Shown here piece by piece: positions 35,201 to 50,200 of a stretch of 64,000 nt of DNA. A program made the translations under genes and the position numbers. The DNA is from Girardinichthys multiradiatus. Taxonomy: Eukaryota; Chordata; Actinopteri; Cyprinodontiformes; Goodeidae. The stretch's first letter is position 1, and each line of letters opens with the position of its first letter. The notes beneath the pieces are model-generated. The model was given only the letters and a program-made list of their open reading frames with translations. It was not told the origin of the DNA and made no database searches. The DNA lies in contig NC_061796.1 in the NCBI RefSeq assembly GCF_021462225.1, positions 47,552,391-47,616,390 on the forward strand, given 5' to 3'.

Positions 35201-38200
35201 TTTTCTGTTGTGATTTGATGTCTCAGGTGTGTAACAGTAATAAGAACTGTCACTGCGATGTGGGCTGGGCTCCACCTGACTGCAGGTACTCTGGTCACGG
35301 AGGCAGTGTGGACAGCGGACCGGCCAGAGCTGCTGCAGGTGCTCCACCCTGAGAACCACAGAAACATCAGACGGACGTCGTCTCTTCTCTGCATCGACTT
35401 TTAACCCTCCTGTTTCTGTGTAGAATCTGATCCCGTCCGGGTTGCCCTGCTCGTCATATTCTTCTTCGTTCTGCCCATGGTCCTACTCTTCCTCGCTCTC
35501 CGCTTCCCTCGTTTCCGTCGGACCCTCTGCTGCCTTGGACCGAACAGCCCGTTCCACAAAGCCCGGCAGCACAACCGGTAACCCTGACACACAGTGACTG
35601 GTTCACTTGTGGCAGCTTTAAATCAGGTTTTACACAGACTCCTAACTCTTTTCTTACCCACAATGCAGTGTGACTGACTGTGAGATGTGGGATTTGGAGT
35701 TTGAACCCGCCCACGTCTCCAGGTACTGTTGGACCTGCTGGGTTCTGGTCTGTAGTTGGTCCTGTAGACTCAGAGTGGTGAAGTCTTGCTCTTTAAATGC
35801 TACACTTTAAACAGTTTGACGCCTTTTAGGTGGTCATGTGTTGTAGTTATGAACAGTCAGTATCTTACCAGCAGTAGACAGCGTTCAGACCTTTCCATCC
35901 GCACACAGTGGGTAATAATTTCTGTCTTTTCTTTATTTGTTTGAAGATCATCCAACATGCAGTAGAACGTGGTGCACATGTTTGAATTTACTGCATAATT
36001 TCTCAAATATTTACATACAGTCACCTAAATCTGTTCATACGTGGGGCAGAAGGTTCTAGAAAGTCTTCTAACTTGACTTGAATAGACCTGGGTCTGGAGG
36101 AAGACCCAAGCTGTCCCCCTCCAATGAATGTCCACTCGGATATTCAGGAACAACCTAAGAACCATCAAAGCTCAAGTCTGCCATGAACTGGAAGCTGATG
36201 GAACACCAGATTAACATCACTTTTTACTGAAAGGGGGCTGAGCAAGATAAAAGCTCCTGCTCCAAAATCAACACCTTCAAGCTGAACGAGAGCCTGCAAG
36301 AACCAGCCACATGTCTTCTGGAAAAATGTTCTAACCCGTTACCGCCTGTATTTATTTATAATATAATAATCATATATCAGAATTAGTTGTGTTAATGATA
36401 TCAATGCTTATGAATTGAAGATTAGTCATTTGGATATTACGTCCAATAAGGTTCTGGAATGGCCTTCAAACTGTCCATATTTAACATTTTACTATGTTGA
36501 AAAGCCGGATCCAGTTTAAATGAACTCTGAACTCAGCCAATAAGTTTGGTCATTTATCGGACCAGAGTGATACCTGAAGCTTGTTGATGGACACCAAAGA
36601 CATGTGTGCGCCCAGTGCACCTACAACCGCAAACCCAGTGAAGTCGGGACGTTGTGTTAAACAACAAAATACGATAATTTGTAAATCCTGTTCAACCTTT
36701 AATGCAACTGAATCCACTACATAGACACGATATTTAATGTGAATTTGATAAACTTTACACGTTCCAACAAAGCTGGGACTGGGGCAACAACAGACTGGGA
36801 AGGTTGAGGAATGCTCCAAAAACACCTGTTTGGATCATTCCACGAGCAACTGGTTACCTGGAAACAGGTGAGTGTCATGATTGGGAATGAAAGGAGCATC
36901 TCTGAAAGCTTCAGTCGTTCACAAGTAAGGATGGGGGGATCTTCACCACTTTGTGATCAACTGCGTGAGCGAATAGTCCAACAACTTAAGAACAACTTTT
37001 CACAACATGCAATTGAAGCCAAAGCCATAAATCGGCAACATCCAGAACTGCCGCCAGCTTCTCTGGAGCCGAGCTCAAAAGTTTGCTGTGGTCTGAGTCC
37101 ACATTTCAGATTGTTTCTGGAAATCATGGATGGGCCAAAGAGGAGAAGGACTATCTGGATTATTATCAGCGCAAAGTTCAACAGCCAGCATCTGTGATGG
37201 TATGGAGGTGTGTTAGTGCCCATGGCATCATGGGAAACTGGCACAGCTGTGAAGTCACCATTGATGCTGAAAGGTACATTCAGGTTCTGTAGCAACATCT
37301 GCTGCCATCTAAGCAATGTCTTCTTCAGGGGCGTCTCTGCTTATTTCAGCAAGACGATGCCAGGACACATTCTGCTAGTCTTCCACCAGCGTGGCTTCGT
37401 ATTAAAAGAGTTCTGGTACCAGACTGGCCTGCCTGCAGTCCAGACCTGTCTCCCATTGAACATGTGTGGAGCATTATGAAGATCAGAATACGACCATCAA
37501 GACCCTGGACTGTTGAGCAACTGATGTTCATCAAGCACGAATGGGAAATAATTACTCCTGCAAAGCTCAACAGTTAGTCCTCAGTTCCCAAACGCCAATT
37601 GAGTGTTAGAAGGACAAGGTGATGAAACACAGTGGCGAACATGACCCGGTCCAGCTTTGTTGGACGTGATGCAAACATCAAATTCATCATGAGGGAATAA
37701 TTGCAACAAAACAATAAAGTTGATCAGTTTGAACCTTAAATATCTTGTCTGTGTGGTGGATTCAGTTGCTTAGAGGTTGAACAGGATTAGCAGATCATTG
37801 TTTTCTGGTTTTATTTAGATTTTATACAACGTCCTGACTGCTCTGAGGATTTTTTAAAGTGGGTCATTGTGTGCTGTCTTGTGCAGGTAACATACTGACT
37901 GCTCAGAAGTACTCCTTCATCTTCACCTCCCTGACTGCTGCTCAGATATTATCACACCTGCTGTAAAACCACTTAAAGCTGCACTGATTTTGATTTCAGA
38001 CCAATAAGCATGAGCAGAGCAGAGGGGCTTCTGGGTAACGAAGTCCTCAGTGTTGAGACCTGTTGTGCAGCTTTATGTTTATTTAGAATAAATGTAATTT
38101 TGCCATTTGTAGGCAGACAGTTAGTGTGTTGCAGAGGTGTGGACTTTGACTTGATGACTCGAGTCACAGGTTTGATAACTTGGACTTGTGTGTGTTTACT

Positions 38201-41200
38201 TAAAATGACTTGATGCTCTCATTAAAGTCTAACATTTATTACTCAAAATAATAAAATTAGAATATTTATCTGGATCGTTTGTCCCCCCCACCCAACATGC
38301 CTGATGCTTGCTGCCATTGCCGAACCAGGTTCTTCTTCTGTGGTGTTGACAGGTTTGAAGAAGAATAGTTCTACAAATAAAAAATGTTTTGATAAAAAGT
38401 TTGGTAAAAATAAAACACTGAGAAGAAATGTTCTCTAACTAGTTAGAGGTGTTTGGAATTATGAAACTACCGTGTAAATTATGCTTTTTTCATTGGCATC
38501 TAAAATCTGTTTTATGATTCCTTCACCCATCCGTTGATTTTCTTCTGCTACGTCATATTTAGGGTCTCGTAAACCAGTTGGGTCAGGGAGTCTATCCCAG
38601 CTGCCAACATGGTGGGGTTAAACATGAACAAGTTGCAGAAAGTTGCCGGTCCGCTGCAGGGCTGAAGGCCTTCAGTAGAAAGGTTAAACGTTTTTTAGAA
38701 AGTATTTGTTTAGATGCTTTGTGACATTTAAACAAATACTTTTATACTATTTCTTTGTGTTTCAGGGAGAGTTCATCAAGACTTGTTAATGACTTGATTT
38801 TTACACCATAAGACCTGGGACTTGACTACAAAGACTTGTGACTTGATGACTTGGTCCCACCTCTGATGCGTTATGATGTTGCACGTCTGTTACGCTCTCA
38901 GCTGTATATCTGAGAATCAAACTCCAACCCAAAGAGGATTCAGATGTATCTTCTGGTGCATCAGATCTGATGCTGCTTCCTGTCTTGGACCCGCTGTAGA
39001 ACACCTGAAGGTTCAACCACCGTAGTGAAAACCACAAACTTCTTCTTCTACGTCTTGTCCAGGACTCCGGTGATGGAGCGGGTCGACAGCAGGAACGGAG
39101 AGCAGGTCCGACCTCTGAGATACCACTTGAACCCGCAGTCCGACATCCCGCTGACTTCGTCCCAGAAAGAGGTAACCATGACAACAATAAAATCATGTTT
39201 TAGATTGACATGAATCAGGAGGATCAGTTAATGACCTTCAGATGTTTAAACTGGGACTCAGGATGGTGAAATCACAACATCTTTAGGTTCTGATCCCGGT
39301 GGCCCCTCTCTGCCTGAGACACCTTGGACGAGTTGCCCGTCCATCACAGAGACACGTGAGACACGTCTCACACAAGCCTCTAGTTGACCAGTCGGGCACA
39401 TCTTTGGACTGTTGCAGGAAACCGGACACACCACACACGTTCATGTGTCTGGTGTGATTTTTCACGCCATTCATTAACCTCTACAGAACAGTAGTGGTAC
39501 CAGTTTAGGCCAGCAGGTGGAGTAGTTCCATTAAGTGACATTTATCCTACAGCCATGAGACAGTACCTTTACCCTACTAATAGAAATCATTTTCAGTCAC
39601 TCTAATTTGAACAAAATGTGGCTTTGTTGCATTTTTATGAGGTGTGTTTTCCAAAGCCTGAACCTTCAGCAGTCAAATTAAATAAGCAACCAATCATTTA
39701 TTGTCATGTCATTAATATAAGACATATACGGGGAACCAGACTGTTTTCTCTGACTGGTTTGAATGGAGTCTTCTTTAAATGGAGGAGGTCAAACAGCAGA
39801 GGGCAGCAGCAGAACCTCTCCCATCTGTTGGCATCCAGGTGTGGGGGCGGTGGTGTCGGCTGAGAAGGCAGAGAAGGTCTGTGTTCAGTCTCCATGGTAA
39901 CCAGCTGTTGTACTAGCCGATGGGAGGTAGTCTTCACTTCTTCCTGGATTCAGACATGTTGCTATGGAGACAGTCATATACATGTGGATTTGTATCCCAT
40001 CCATGTACTTGTGTCCATCCTGGGATCCAGGGGGAAGTCCAGTGCTGCACACTGCGTTCTGTGCTTCCTCACTCAGTCAGCTCGGTCAGTTGGGCGGTTC
40101 CTCAACAGTCCGCTTTGGAACCCTCCTCTACAAGAACCCGTCCACCAGCCTCCATTCATCTTCAGAGCTCATCCTCATTCCCATCTGAAACCAAAAATAA
40201 CCAACTTCTCACATGGAGCCAAACATAAATCTGGTTTTATCACACCTTCACCTCACCCTGTGAATCAGTTAATGAAGTTAAAGAGCCCCAGCCGTCTGAT
40301 CATGTTTGATGCTTGCTTTTCTTTTGGAAATAAAAATATTAAAGGTAAATATCAGGATGACATCTATGTCTATGTGGTAATATTGGAGTTTTGGTCACAT
40401 TTAGAACGGTTTATATCTGCTGCATCATGTTTTATTTGGAATAAACATAATTTTCTGAAAACTGCTCATGTTTAGAGTCAGACAATAAAACTGCTGGAGG
40501 CCCACAGATAAAGAAAGTGAAATAAACACCTCTGATTGGTCAGATTTCCATCTCCTGCATGTTGGAGGAAGTAAAACACGACAACGTCAGCAGCGTCTGC
40601 TTTCATTCCTGTTTTGTTTCTACATTAACACTCTGCTGCCGTCTGCCTCTGCTTCCTGTTTTCTCTCCAATCAGGTTCATGACAGGCCAGCTCCTCCCAC
40701 TAAGCCCCTCCCCCCTGACCCCACCCTAACACCCCTGCAGCAGGTAACTGAACACCTGGCCTGTTCAGTGTGTGTTTGTGCTTCCTGCTGGGTCTGTGGT
40801 GTTTTTGTCTCTATATTCATTTCAACGTCTGAGGTTGTTTCTGAAATCACGAGAAATGTCAAAAAAACTAATATTTATTTTTCTATGTGAACAAGACCTT
40901 CATCAACTGAATTTATTTTCCTAATGAATAAAGACTGAAGCCTCATTTTTTATTATTTTACTTGTTTATATTAGTTTAATTAACATTCTGAAGGTTTCCA
41001 TTTCACCTGCATCCATCTGTTTTCCACCATCTTAGAAACCTATAATATGAAAATATGTCTGAAATCATATTTTACGGCTCTCTCCTATCCCGATTAGACC
41101 AGAACATGTAGAACCTGGCAGGTTCTTTTGGGTCAGGTTAGTTTGGATAGTTTTTTGTATTAACTCAGGTCATCATTGTATGATTTCAACATTTATTGAT

Positions 41201-44200
41201 GCTCTGAAACAAGAAAGAGCATGAAATCTGTAAGGGGGTAAATACTTTTTCACAGCACTGTTTAAAAATAGTTTTATCTGAAATGTTAAGGTTGAAGGCA
41301 ACTGGACTTCTCTTGGTTCTGGAAGGTGATCCGGCTTCTTCAGTTCTGAACATGGCCTCTAACGGGCCTCTAAGCCGTAGTCAATCAGACGATTAGGGTC
41401 GCTAAGGTCACTAATGGGGCAGTTAGAACACGTGATTCACTGGGCCTGCCCTCCATACAGCTCACTGTTTGGGTCGTTGTTGCTTCTCGATCCAAACACG
41501 TCACTAACGATGCCATGTGAGACGGTCTGGACTGAAGTCCCAGGGTGTGAAGTGAGTCAGGGCTGCAGAGCAGGTGTTAGAAAGACGAAACCTGAGGCCA
41601 CCTCCTCCGTTTAGTGGTGGTCTTCTTCTGAAGCAGGAGGAGTTCTGGTGCCTTTTACTGAAGCTCTTAGGATCTTCACGTCCTGGATGACTGAGAATCT
41701 ACATCAACAGAATAGGTCTGGTACATAAATCTGATGCAGAGATTTGAGATGGTACTCAGTATTAGATTAATTCAGGAATCCAGACATTTAAATACATTTT
41801 AACTAAATTTATTTGAAAATAAACTCTATAACTGAGCACCTGTAATAAGAGGATTTCCAACATTGTTGAACTACTCCTTTATCTTCACATCAGAGTCGTC
41901 TCCTCCTTCTGAACTCTGACCCGCTCTTCTTCTTGCTTTTATTTCTGCTGCTTCAGTTGGGTCAACCGCGACCAGCTGCCCCCACCAAGCCTCTGCCCCC
42001 TGACCCCCCCACCCCCAGCAACCAGGTAGGCTGGCTGCTACCTGCAGTCTTCCTGTCTGTCCCGTGTTTGTCTGCAGTCCAGCTCCACTTCTTGGTGTTT
42101 CATGTTGTTGTCGTTTCTTTGGACTTTGGCTGCTTTTTCATTCAGTTTCACTACAGTCACAAACGTGTTTTATTCTAATAATTTAAGGTGAAAATTAGCT
42201 GTTGTATAAAATGTGGATTGCTATCTATTTATTAGCCATTTTTTCTATCAATCGCTTTACTGATTCATTTGTTTGTTACATTTTCTATTTTAATTTCTAC
42301 TCAATTATGTTAGCTTTTTATTTTATTTTATTGTGTTGTTTTTATTTATACATGACTGGAAGTAAAATGCACAGAGAAAAAGAATAAAAATCTTTTTTTA
42401 ATCAAACAATATCATTAATAACAGAGCATAAAAACAAACATTCTGAATAAATTCAAAAGTAATAACTTACATTATATTTATTTCTTCACTTTTTTCTTCA
42501 CTCATGACTTTCCTGCATCAGAAATGTGAGCCTGAATCAATAACGTCTTTATTTGATCAACTTTATGTAAAAATCTCCAGTTAATTATAATTAATAATTA
42601 TTAATTATTATTCTTGTTTTAAGGGAGTTTTAATTGACCAGACTGTTTGTTGCCACGGATGAATGTGAAACCTTTGAGACTAACTGCTTCTGCCCGGCTC
42701 AGCTAACCTGAGCCCAGTTCTGTCTCACTTCTCCGGACTGAATCCGGTTCTGTCTGTATGCAGCCTGTCACATCCGACAAACTGACGTCCTCTCTGTTCT
42801 TCCTCTACATCTTCATCTTCACTTTTCTTCTCTTTCTCCTCACTAACCATTCAGCCCCAGGTGAGTCGACCAGCTCCACCCAACAAGCCCCTCCCCCCTG
42901 ACCCTGTCACACCTGGACAGGTACGCTGCTTGCTGCTCCGCTGGTAGAATGTAGGAATCCTGTTTGGAGGTGATCAACCTTGTGATCATGATGGATTATA
43001 GTGGTTAAGATCTTCTGATTGAACTGGTTGATTGATAAGCTGCTGGGTCAGGAACACACTCCAGTTTATGGTTCAACAAATACATAAATGCAAACAGGTT
43101 CCTGAGACTAAAAATAGTTGTCTTGGTAAATTTAAGAGCTGCATTAATCAATTAACTTATAAACTGTTAATGACCAACTTTATAGCAGAGCAGTTCTTCT
43201 GTTTTGTAGGAAATATTTTGGATGTTCATGTCTGAGACCCTTTCTCTGTCTGAATGTAATCTCTCAAACCTTTTTCTGTCTTCAGGTTTCTGTTCCACTC
43301 AAGCCTATAGTACCCAAAAAGCCCCGCCCTCCAGCTCCGCCCACTCAACTGTTCCTGCCGCCTCAGACGGGCTACGTCTCCAACAGCAAGCCAGCAGCAC
43401 TGGGAGCTGTCGCACCTGCAGCCAGTCCCAGCAGGTACACTTGATTCACTGGGAAACCATCCGGCAGTCGGATGGGGGTCCCTGACACAGAGCCTGTAGG
43501 TCAGCCTAAATATCTTCAAAGTTTCAGGTTGCTCAGAAGTTCCCACATTCTCATTTCTACCCTGAGCATGACCCTAATGGGTCCAACTGGGACAGTACCT
43601 ACAACGACCAGCCAGTTCCTGCAGTGGAAACAACCCTGATGGGGGAACGTTTTTACTAATGCGCTTCAGTCAGTTTCATCTCAATCTTCACCAGATTTGG
43701 TGCAATGAGACAGCAGCAGTGTTTTAGTAACAGCTTTCATGATGAGCAGCGTTTCCTCCCAACAGGAAGCTGCACCATCTGCCTCGTGTTGCGTGGCAGA
43801 GCGAGGGTGAAAGAGGCAGAGCGCCGTTTCCTGCTGTTTGCGTCAAACTGTGAATCACTAACTGGTTACAGAGTGAAGTCAGAGCTAAATGTTGATCTGA
43901 AAACTTAAACCATAGTCATTTGGTGGTCTGGAGTTTCCTGATTATTAAAGGACCATTAACAGCAGAGAATCTTCTGTGACCTAGACAAAGTGTTAGAAAA
44001 TATGATTAGTATGCATGAACAAAGACGAAACGTTCAGACTGAAGACTTTATGTCACCTTTGTCTTTTCACAGGACGGTTCTGCTTTCCTTCAGCTCCAGA
44101 TCTGCTCCCAGCAACCAGTTTGCTTTCATTCAGTCTATAGAGTTTAGTTTAGCTAATAGAATCTGATGAACATCTTTTAATGCTGCTTGGTGCTTATAAC

Positions 44201-47200
44201 CTCTCAGTTTCAAGAATAAAAACTGTAAGCTGCTATAACAGTGGAACCTGTGAATGTGAAGGAAGTTGTCATGTGATCCAGCCGGCCCACCGGGCCCCTC
44301 TCGCAACCCTGGCTCTACTTTACGCTCCACCTGCTGCTGCATGTTTTTCCTGTGAAGCTTCCCTGCTCTTCCTGTCCCTGACCCGCCGACGTAGGCTGCT
44401 TGGCGGGTCAACGCAGCTCACACACCACTGAAGGAGTGTGTGTGGTATCGGAGAACGTGCAGAACCGTCTGCAGCATATCTCCCATCAGAATGAATATTC
44501 TGGGATTTTTCTTCAGGTTTTGAATAGTAGATTTCCATGAACTGGATGGAAAACACACCATCGTGTTTTTCCTTGAGTCAAAAGAGAAGTTTCTTCCTCT
44601 CCAAAATAAGAAAATATGTAAAACTGTAACAAAACCTCATCATCATCTGTATCATGTCAAACAGGTGGTTCTCCCAGAGAAACTGGGTCCGTTGTCCTTA
44701 TTTAATTGAATTGAATTCAGTTTATTTATATAGCACCAATTCACAACACATGTCGTCTCAAGGTTCTTCATAAAAGTCAGGTTCATACATTCCAATTAAT
44801 CGTAACCATTGAACAGTTCAGTCAGATTCAGTTATTTATTCAAATTGGATAAAAAGTTTTTCTATCTAAGGAAACCCAGCAGATTGCATCCAGTCAGTGA
44901 CTTGCAGCATTCACTCCTCCTGGATGAGCATGTAGAGACAGTGGACAGTCACTGGCGTTGACTTTGCAGCAATCCCTCATACTGAGCATGCATGTAGAGA
45001 CAGTGGAGAGGAAAAACTCCCTTTTAACAGGAAGAAACCTCCAGCAGAACCAGAACCAGGCTCAGTGTGAGCGGCCATCTGCCACGACCGACTGGAGGTT
45101 TGAGAGAACAGAGCAGAGACACAAAGAGAACAAAGAAGCACTGATCCAGGAGTACTTTCTATGGGAAGGAAAAGTAAATGTTAATGGATGTAGCTCCTTT
45201 AGTCGTTTCATCTAGAAAGAAAGAACAGATAAACTCTGAGCCAGTTTTCAAGGTTAGAGTCTGAAAGAGAGAACATAGAGTTAGTTACAGTAGAAGCTCA
45301 GTCAGTAGCCATGTCTAGGAGAGAGAAAGGGTTAAACACTGAAAGACAGGGCTATGTGGATCATCTGTAGAGGGTGAGCAATAAGTTGTTTCCAGCAGAA
45401 GCTCGGACGATGCCCCTCTCCAGAAAGGTGTCACAGGTAGACACAGAGTCAGGCCAGGTGTAGCTTCTAGGAAGAGAAAAGAGAGAACAAAGTTAAAAGC
45501 TGAAATAACAGCAAATAATGCAAAATTGGAGAGTAGTATGAAAATGTGGCAGAGAGGGTGAAAGTGGTCATTATGTCCTCCAGCAGCCTAAGCCTATAGC
45601 AGCATAACTACAGAGATAGCTCAGGATAACCTAAGTCACTCTAACTATAAGCTTTATCAAAAAGGAAAGTTTTAAGCCTAGCCTTATAGTAAAGAATTAC
45701 AATAGTCCAGCCTTGAAGTAACAAATGCATGGACTAGTTTTTCAGCGTCACTCCTGGACAGGATATTTCTAATTTTGGAAATGTTCCAGAGATGAAAGAA
45801 GGAAATCCTAGAAACCTGTTTAATATGGGATTTAAATGACATGTCCTAGTCAAAGTTAACACCAAGGTTTTTTACTTTATTATTGGAGGTCAATTTAATG
45901 CCATCCAGGTTAAGTGATTGACTAAGCAGTTTCTTTTTTAAAGACTCCGGTCCAAAGACGACAACTTCTGTCGTCTGAATTTAGAAGCAAAAAATTTAAC
46001 GTCATCCAAGTTTTTATATCTTCAAGACATGCTTGTAGTCTATCTAACTGGTTGGGTTCATCAGGATTCATGGATAAGTAAAGCTGAGTATCATCAGCGT
46101 AACAGTGAACATTTATCCCATGCTGCCTGATAATTTGACCTATTGGAAGCATATATATAGTAAAGAGAATTGGCCCAAGTACTGAACCCTGTGGTACTCC
46201 ACCATTAACCCTGGAGTTTAAAGATGATTTATCATTTACATGAACAAACTGGAATCTGTCAGACAGATAAGATTTAAACCAGCCTAGCGCTGTTCCCCTG
46301 ATCCCTACAGCATATTCCAGCCTTTTTAAGAGAATTTTATGGTCGACTGGATCAAATGCAGCACTGAGATCTAACTGAACCAGAACAGACACAAGTCCAT
46401 TATCTGAGGCCATAAGAATATCATTAGTGACTTTCAGCAGAGCTGTTTCAGTGCTATGATGAGCTCTGAAACCTGACTGAAACTCTTCAAACAGGTCATT
46501 GCTGTATAAATGTTCACACATTTGATTAGCAACTATTTTCTCAAGAATTTTAGATAAGAATGGAAGATTGGATATAGGTCTGTAATTTATTAAATCATCT
46601 CGATCAAGTGAAGGTTTCTTAAGTAAAGGTTTAATTACAGCTAACTTAAAAGCCTGTGGTTCTGATCCATTTACTAAAGATAGGTTAATCATATCTAAAA
46701 TGGGGCTGGTAATCAGAGGGAACACTTCCTTAAATAATTTGGTTGGGATTGGGTCTAACATACAAGTTGAAGGTTTAGATGAAGCTAATATTTCTGATAA
46801 CTCAGGAAGCTCCACAGGATCAAAACAGTCCAAACACAAATCAGGTTCTACAGTTACTTCCAATGTTGTCTCACTTGCTGAGGATGAAGTAATCATCTTC
46901 AGGAGTATGTCAAAGATTTTCTTTTTAATAGAATCAATTTTATTTAAAAAGAATCCCATAAAGTCATGACTGCTGAGAGCTAAGGGAATGGATGGCTCAA
47001 CAGAGCTATGACTCTGTGTAAGTTTAGCAACTGTACTAAAGAGAAACCTAGGATTATTCTTGTTCTCTTCTATTAATGATGAGAAATAAGCTGTTCTAGC
47101 TTGGTGAAGTGTCTTTTTATACAACAGTAGGTTATTTTTCCAGATTAAGTAAGAATCCTCTTGGTGTGTAGAACGCCATTTTCTCTCCAATGTTCTAACA

Positions 47201-50200
47201 TTGTGCTTTAAAGTACGCAGCTCTGAATTAAACCAAGGAGATAGCCTCCTATGAATGATTACCTTCTTTTTTAAGGGGGCTGCATCGTCTAATGCATCAC
47301 GCAATGATGAAGAAACACTATGAACAAGAGAATCAATTTGTGAAGGGTCAGAAACAAAATTATTGCCCTCCACTGTGCTTTTCAGTGATAATGAGGAAAT
47401 TAAAAGTGGAACAGATTCTTTAAAGGTTGTTACAGCATTGTCTGATAATGATCTACTATAATGAAATTTTCTTTCAGGTGTGGAGTACTCGGTTAAATTA
47501 AACTCAAAGGTTATTAAGAAATGGTCAGACAGGACAGGGTTATGAGAAAATATTGTTATGTCTTTACACTCAATGCCATATGTCAGCACAAGGTCCAGAG
47601 AATGAAGACAAAGGTGGGTAGGTTTGTTAATGTTTTGAGCAAAGCCAATTGAGTCGAAGATAGCATTAAACGCTATATTTAGGCTATCACTTTCAGCGTC
47701 AACATGAATGTTAAAATCCCCCACTATAATAACTTTATCTGTATTTAACACTAAATCAGATAAAAGGTCTGAAAACTGATCTAAAAATTGAGAGTAAGGA
47801 CCTGGTGGACGGTACAAAACAACAAACAGAAGAGGTTTTAGTGCTTTGCAATTTGGATGAGGAAAACTAAGGATTAAATATTCAAAAGAGTTGTAGCTAT
47901 TGATTGGTCTGAGACTAATCATTAAATCGGACTGAAAGATGGTTGTTACTCCTCCTCCTCCCCCAGTATTTCGAGGAATGTGAAAATTTAAATAATTAGT
48001 AGGAGTTGACTCATTTATAGTAACATAATCCTCTTGCTGCAGCCAGGTTTCTGTGAGGCAAAATAAATCAATCTGATTGTCATAAATCAGGTCACTAACT
48101 AGCAAAGTCTTTTTGAAGAGAGAGATCTTATGTTCAGTAAGACACATTTAATTGTTTTATTTTTCTTTTTAGTCTGAGTTGTGTTTATTTTTATGAGATT
48201 TTCCTGATTTCCTCCTTTTAGATTATTTTTTAATCTATTTAATTTTGGCCGTGGGCGAGACACTGTCTTAATAGGGTAATGGGTGGGTAGCAGTACAGAA
48301 GCTGCAGAGAGGAGTGTTAAACTACAATCCTGCTTCCTGGTCTGAACCCTGGGTTGTCAGAGTTCTGGAGAACTAATAAATTCGGCCAGATTCCTAGAAA
48401 GAAAAGCAGCTCCATCCAAAGTGGGATGGATGCCGTCTCTCTAGATCAGACCAGGTTTTCCCCAAAATGTTCACCAGTTATCAATGTAACCCACATTGTT
48501 TTCTGGACACCACCTAGACAGCCAGCAGTTGAATGACAGCATGCGGCTAAACATGTCGTCACTGGTCAGATCAGGAAGGGGACCAGAGAAAATGACGGAG
48601 TTCGACATTGTTTTGGTAAACTTACACACCGAAGCAACACTAACTTTGGTGACCTCCGATTGACGTAACTAGGTGTCTTACTGCCAGCGTGAATAACAAT
48701 CTTACTGTATTTAAGCTGATCCTTAGCCAGCAGTTTCAAGTATGATTTGATGTCGCCCGTTCTGGCCCCTGGCAGACATTTGACTATGGTCGCTGGTGTC
48801 TCTAGTGCCACGTTTCTGACTATGGAGCTGCCAATGACCAGAGTTGGCTTCTCAGCGGGTGTGTCACTGAGCGGGTAAAATCTGATAGAAATGCAGACGG
48901 GTTGGTGGTGACCTGTGGGCTGGGATCTAGGACTATACTTTCTACGTACCGTCACCCAGCCGGCCTGAGGCCCCGGCTGCACGGGCTCTGCTGGAGGACT
49001 GCTACGGGGAGCTACCCTCGATGGCTCCGCGCTGGCTAAGGGGCCTCGGCTATCTGCTGGTTTTTCAACAGCGCGGAGCCGGGCCTCCAATTCTGACACC
49101 CTCGCCTCCAAAGCTACAAAAATGCTACATTTATTACACGTCCCATTATCACTAAAGGAGGCAGAGGAGTAACTGAACATCTGACACAGAGAGAAGGAGA
49201 GAGGAGAAGACTCAGAGAGAGAAACAGTAGAACAGGTAGCCATGGTGGAGCTAAAGCTAAGCTAGCGACCCTTTACCACTACTAGAAAAACTGTGTAAAA
49301 CACGGAGAGTCCCCAAACGTTAAATACAGCAACAGAAAGTAAGTTGTTTATGTATTATAACAAGATATCACAGTAGAGAGAAATCAGATCACACACCAAA
49401 CAATTCACCAACAGTGAGAACAGGAAGTGACGAACACGCCTTACCACACCTGTCCAGCAGAGGCAGATTACTTAGTGCCATTATTTTCCATCCAATGCTT
49501 CAAGCAGTTCTACAATAAGATTCATGACTGTTTTGTGTTGGAAATAACTAGGATCGGAAGTGCTGAGTGTGCTTTGGAGGAACATAGGTTCTACTTTATG
49601 CAGAGAATATTATAGGAAAATTCATTAATTCAATATGGCTGTATGTCTGTGGATCGATTTATTTCCGCAGTGAAGCTCAGTATGAAACCTCTGATCCAGA
49701 GGTCCTTCCTTCCTGGGAACAAGTCTGGGTCAACGGTTCTCCAGCTTCCTCAAGGTCTTTCAGAGTTTTTCTTTGGACTTTGGCAGCTTTTTTCTGTTTC
49801 TGTACAGAACTGGACCATTTTCAGAGGTTTTTGTTTGCTCAGCCAATAAACTGGGACCTATGAAAATCTAAACGCACATCTTCATCTTCGATGTTTTTAT
49901 CCTGCTTGGTCGTGTTTTATTGTCCATGAAATGAAATAAGTGACAGGAAATAGTTTGATTGAATCAGTTTCTGTTTTAGACCGGAGGGACATGACCCAGG
50001 CAGCCTAGTTCAGATGATGCTTTAAGCTCCTGGTTCCCAGCAGCTTGTCTCCAAAACCCAAACCTCCCCATTTTTTAGGTGTATCCATGAGAACACAGAA
50101 GATACGACTGAATCGGAGTGAAATAGCAAGCAAAGTCCAAAGTAAACCTCTGAAAGAGCTTCAGGACCCCTGAAGAACTGTTGAGGAACACCACTTTATA

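Larger units (their letters stand above)
44702..49460 (-). mobile_element. L2-clade LINE, nearly full length, antisense in adam15 intron 25
   Basis: On the minus strand it runs from a 5' UTR (about 49,460-49,244) through ORF1, a spacer, ORF2 and a 3' UTR to an AATTG-type pentamer tail at 44,702. The 3' UTR carries CTCAGTGTGAGCGGCCATCT and ends AATTGGTGCTATATAAAT. The length of about 4.75 kb is that of a complete element. Both ORFs have frameshifts. The 5' boundary is estimated. Confidence 0.88.

Noticed and set aside
39894..40475. 193-codon open frame on the plus strand
   Set aside because: Intron 21 of adam15; low-complexity composition and no family motif.
43435..43640. Extra adam15 exon after exon 25
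   Set aside because: The GTACAC donor at 43435 joins in frame to 50315, and no acceptor/donor pair between them improves the protein.
44702..49460. Host gene with endonuclease/reverse transcriptase frame
   Set aside because: Domain order, 3' pentamer tail and a second copy at 55 kb show it is an L2 LINE.
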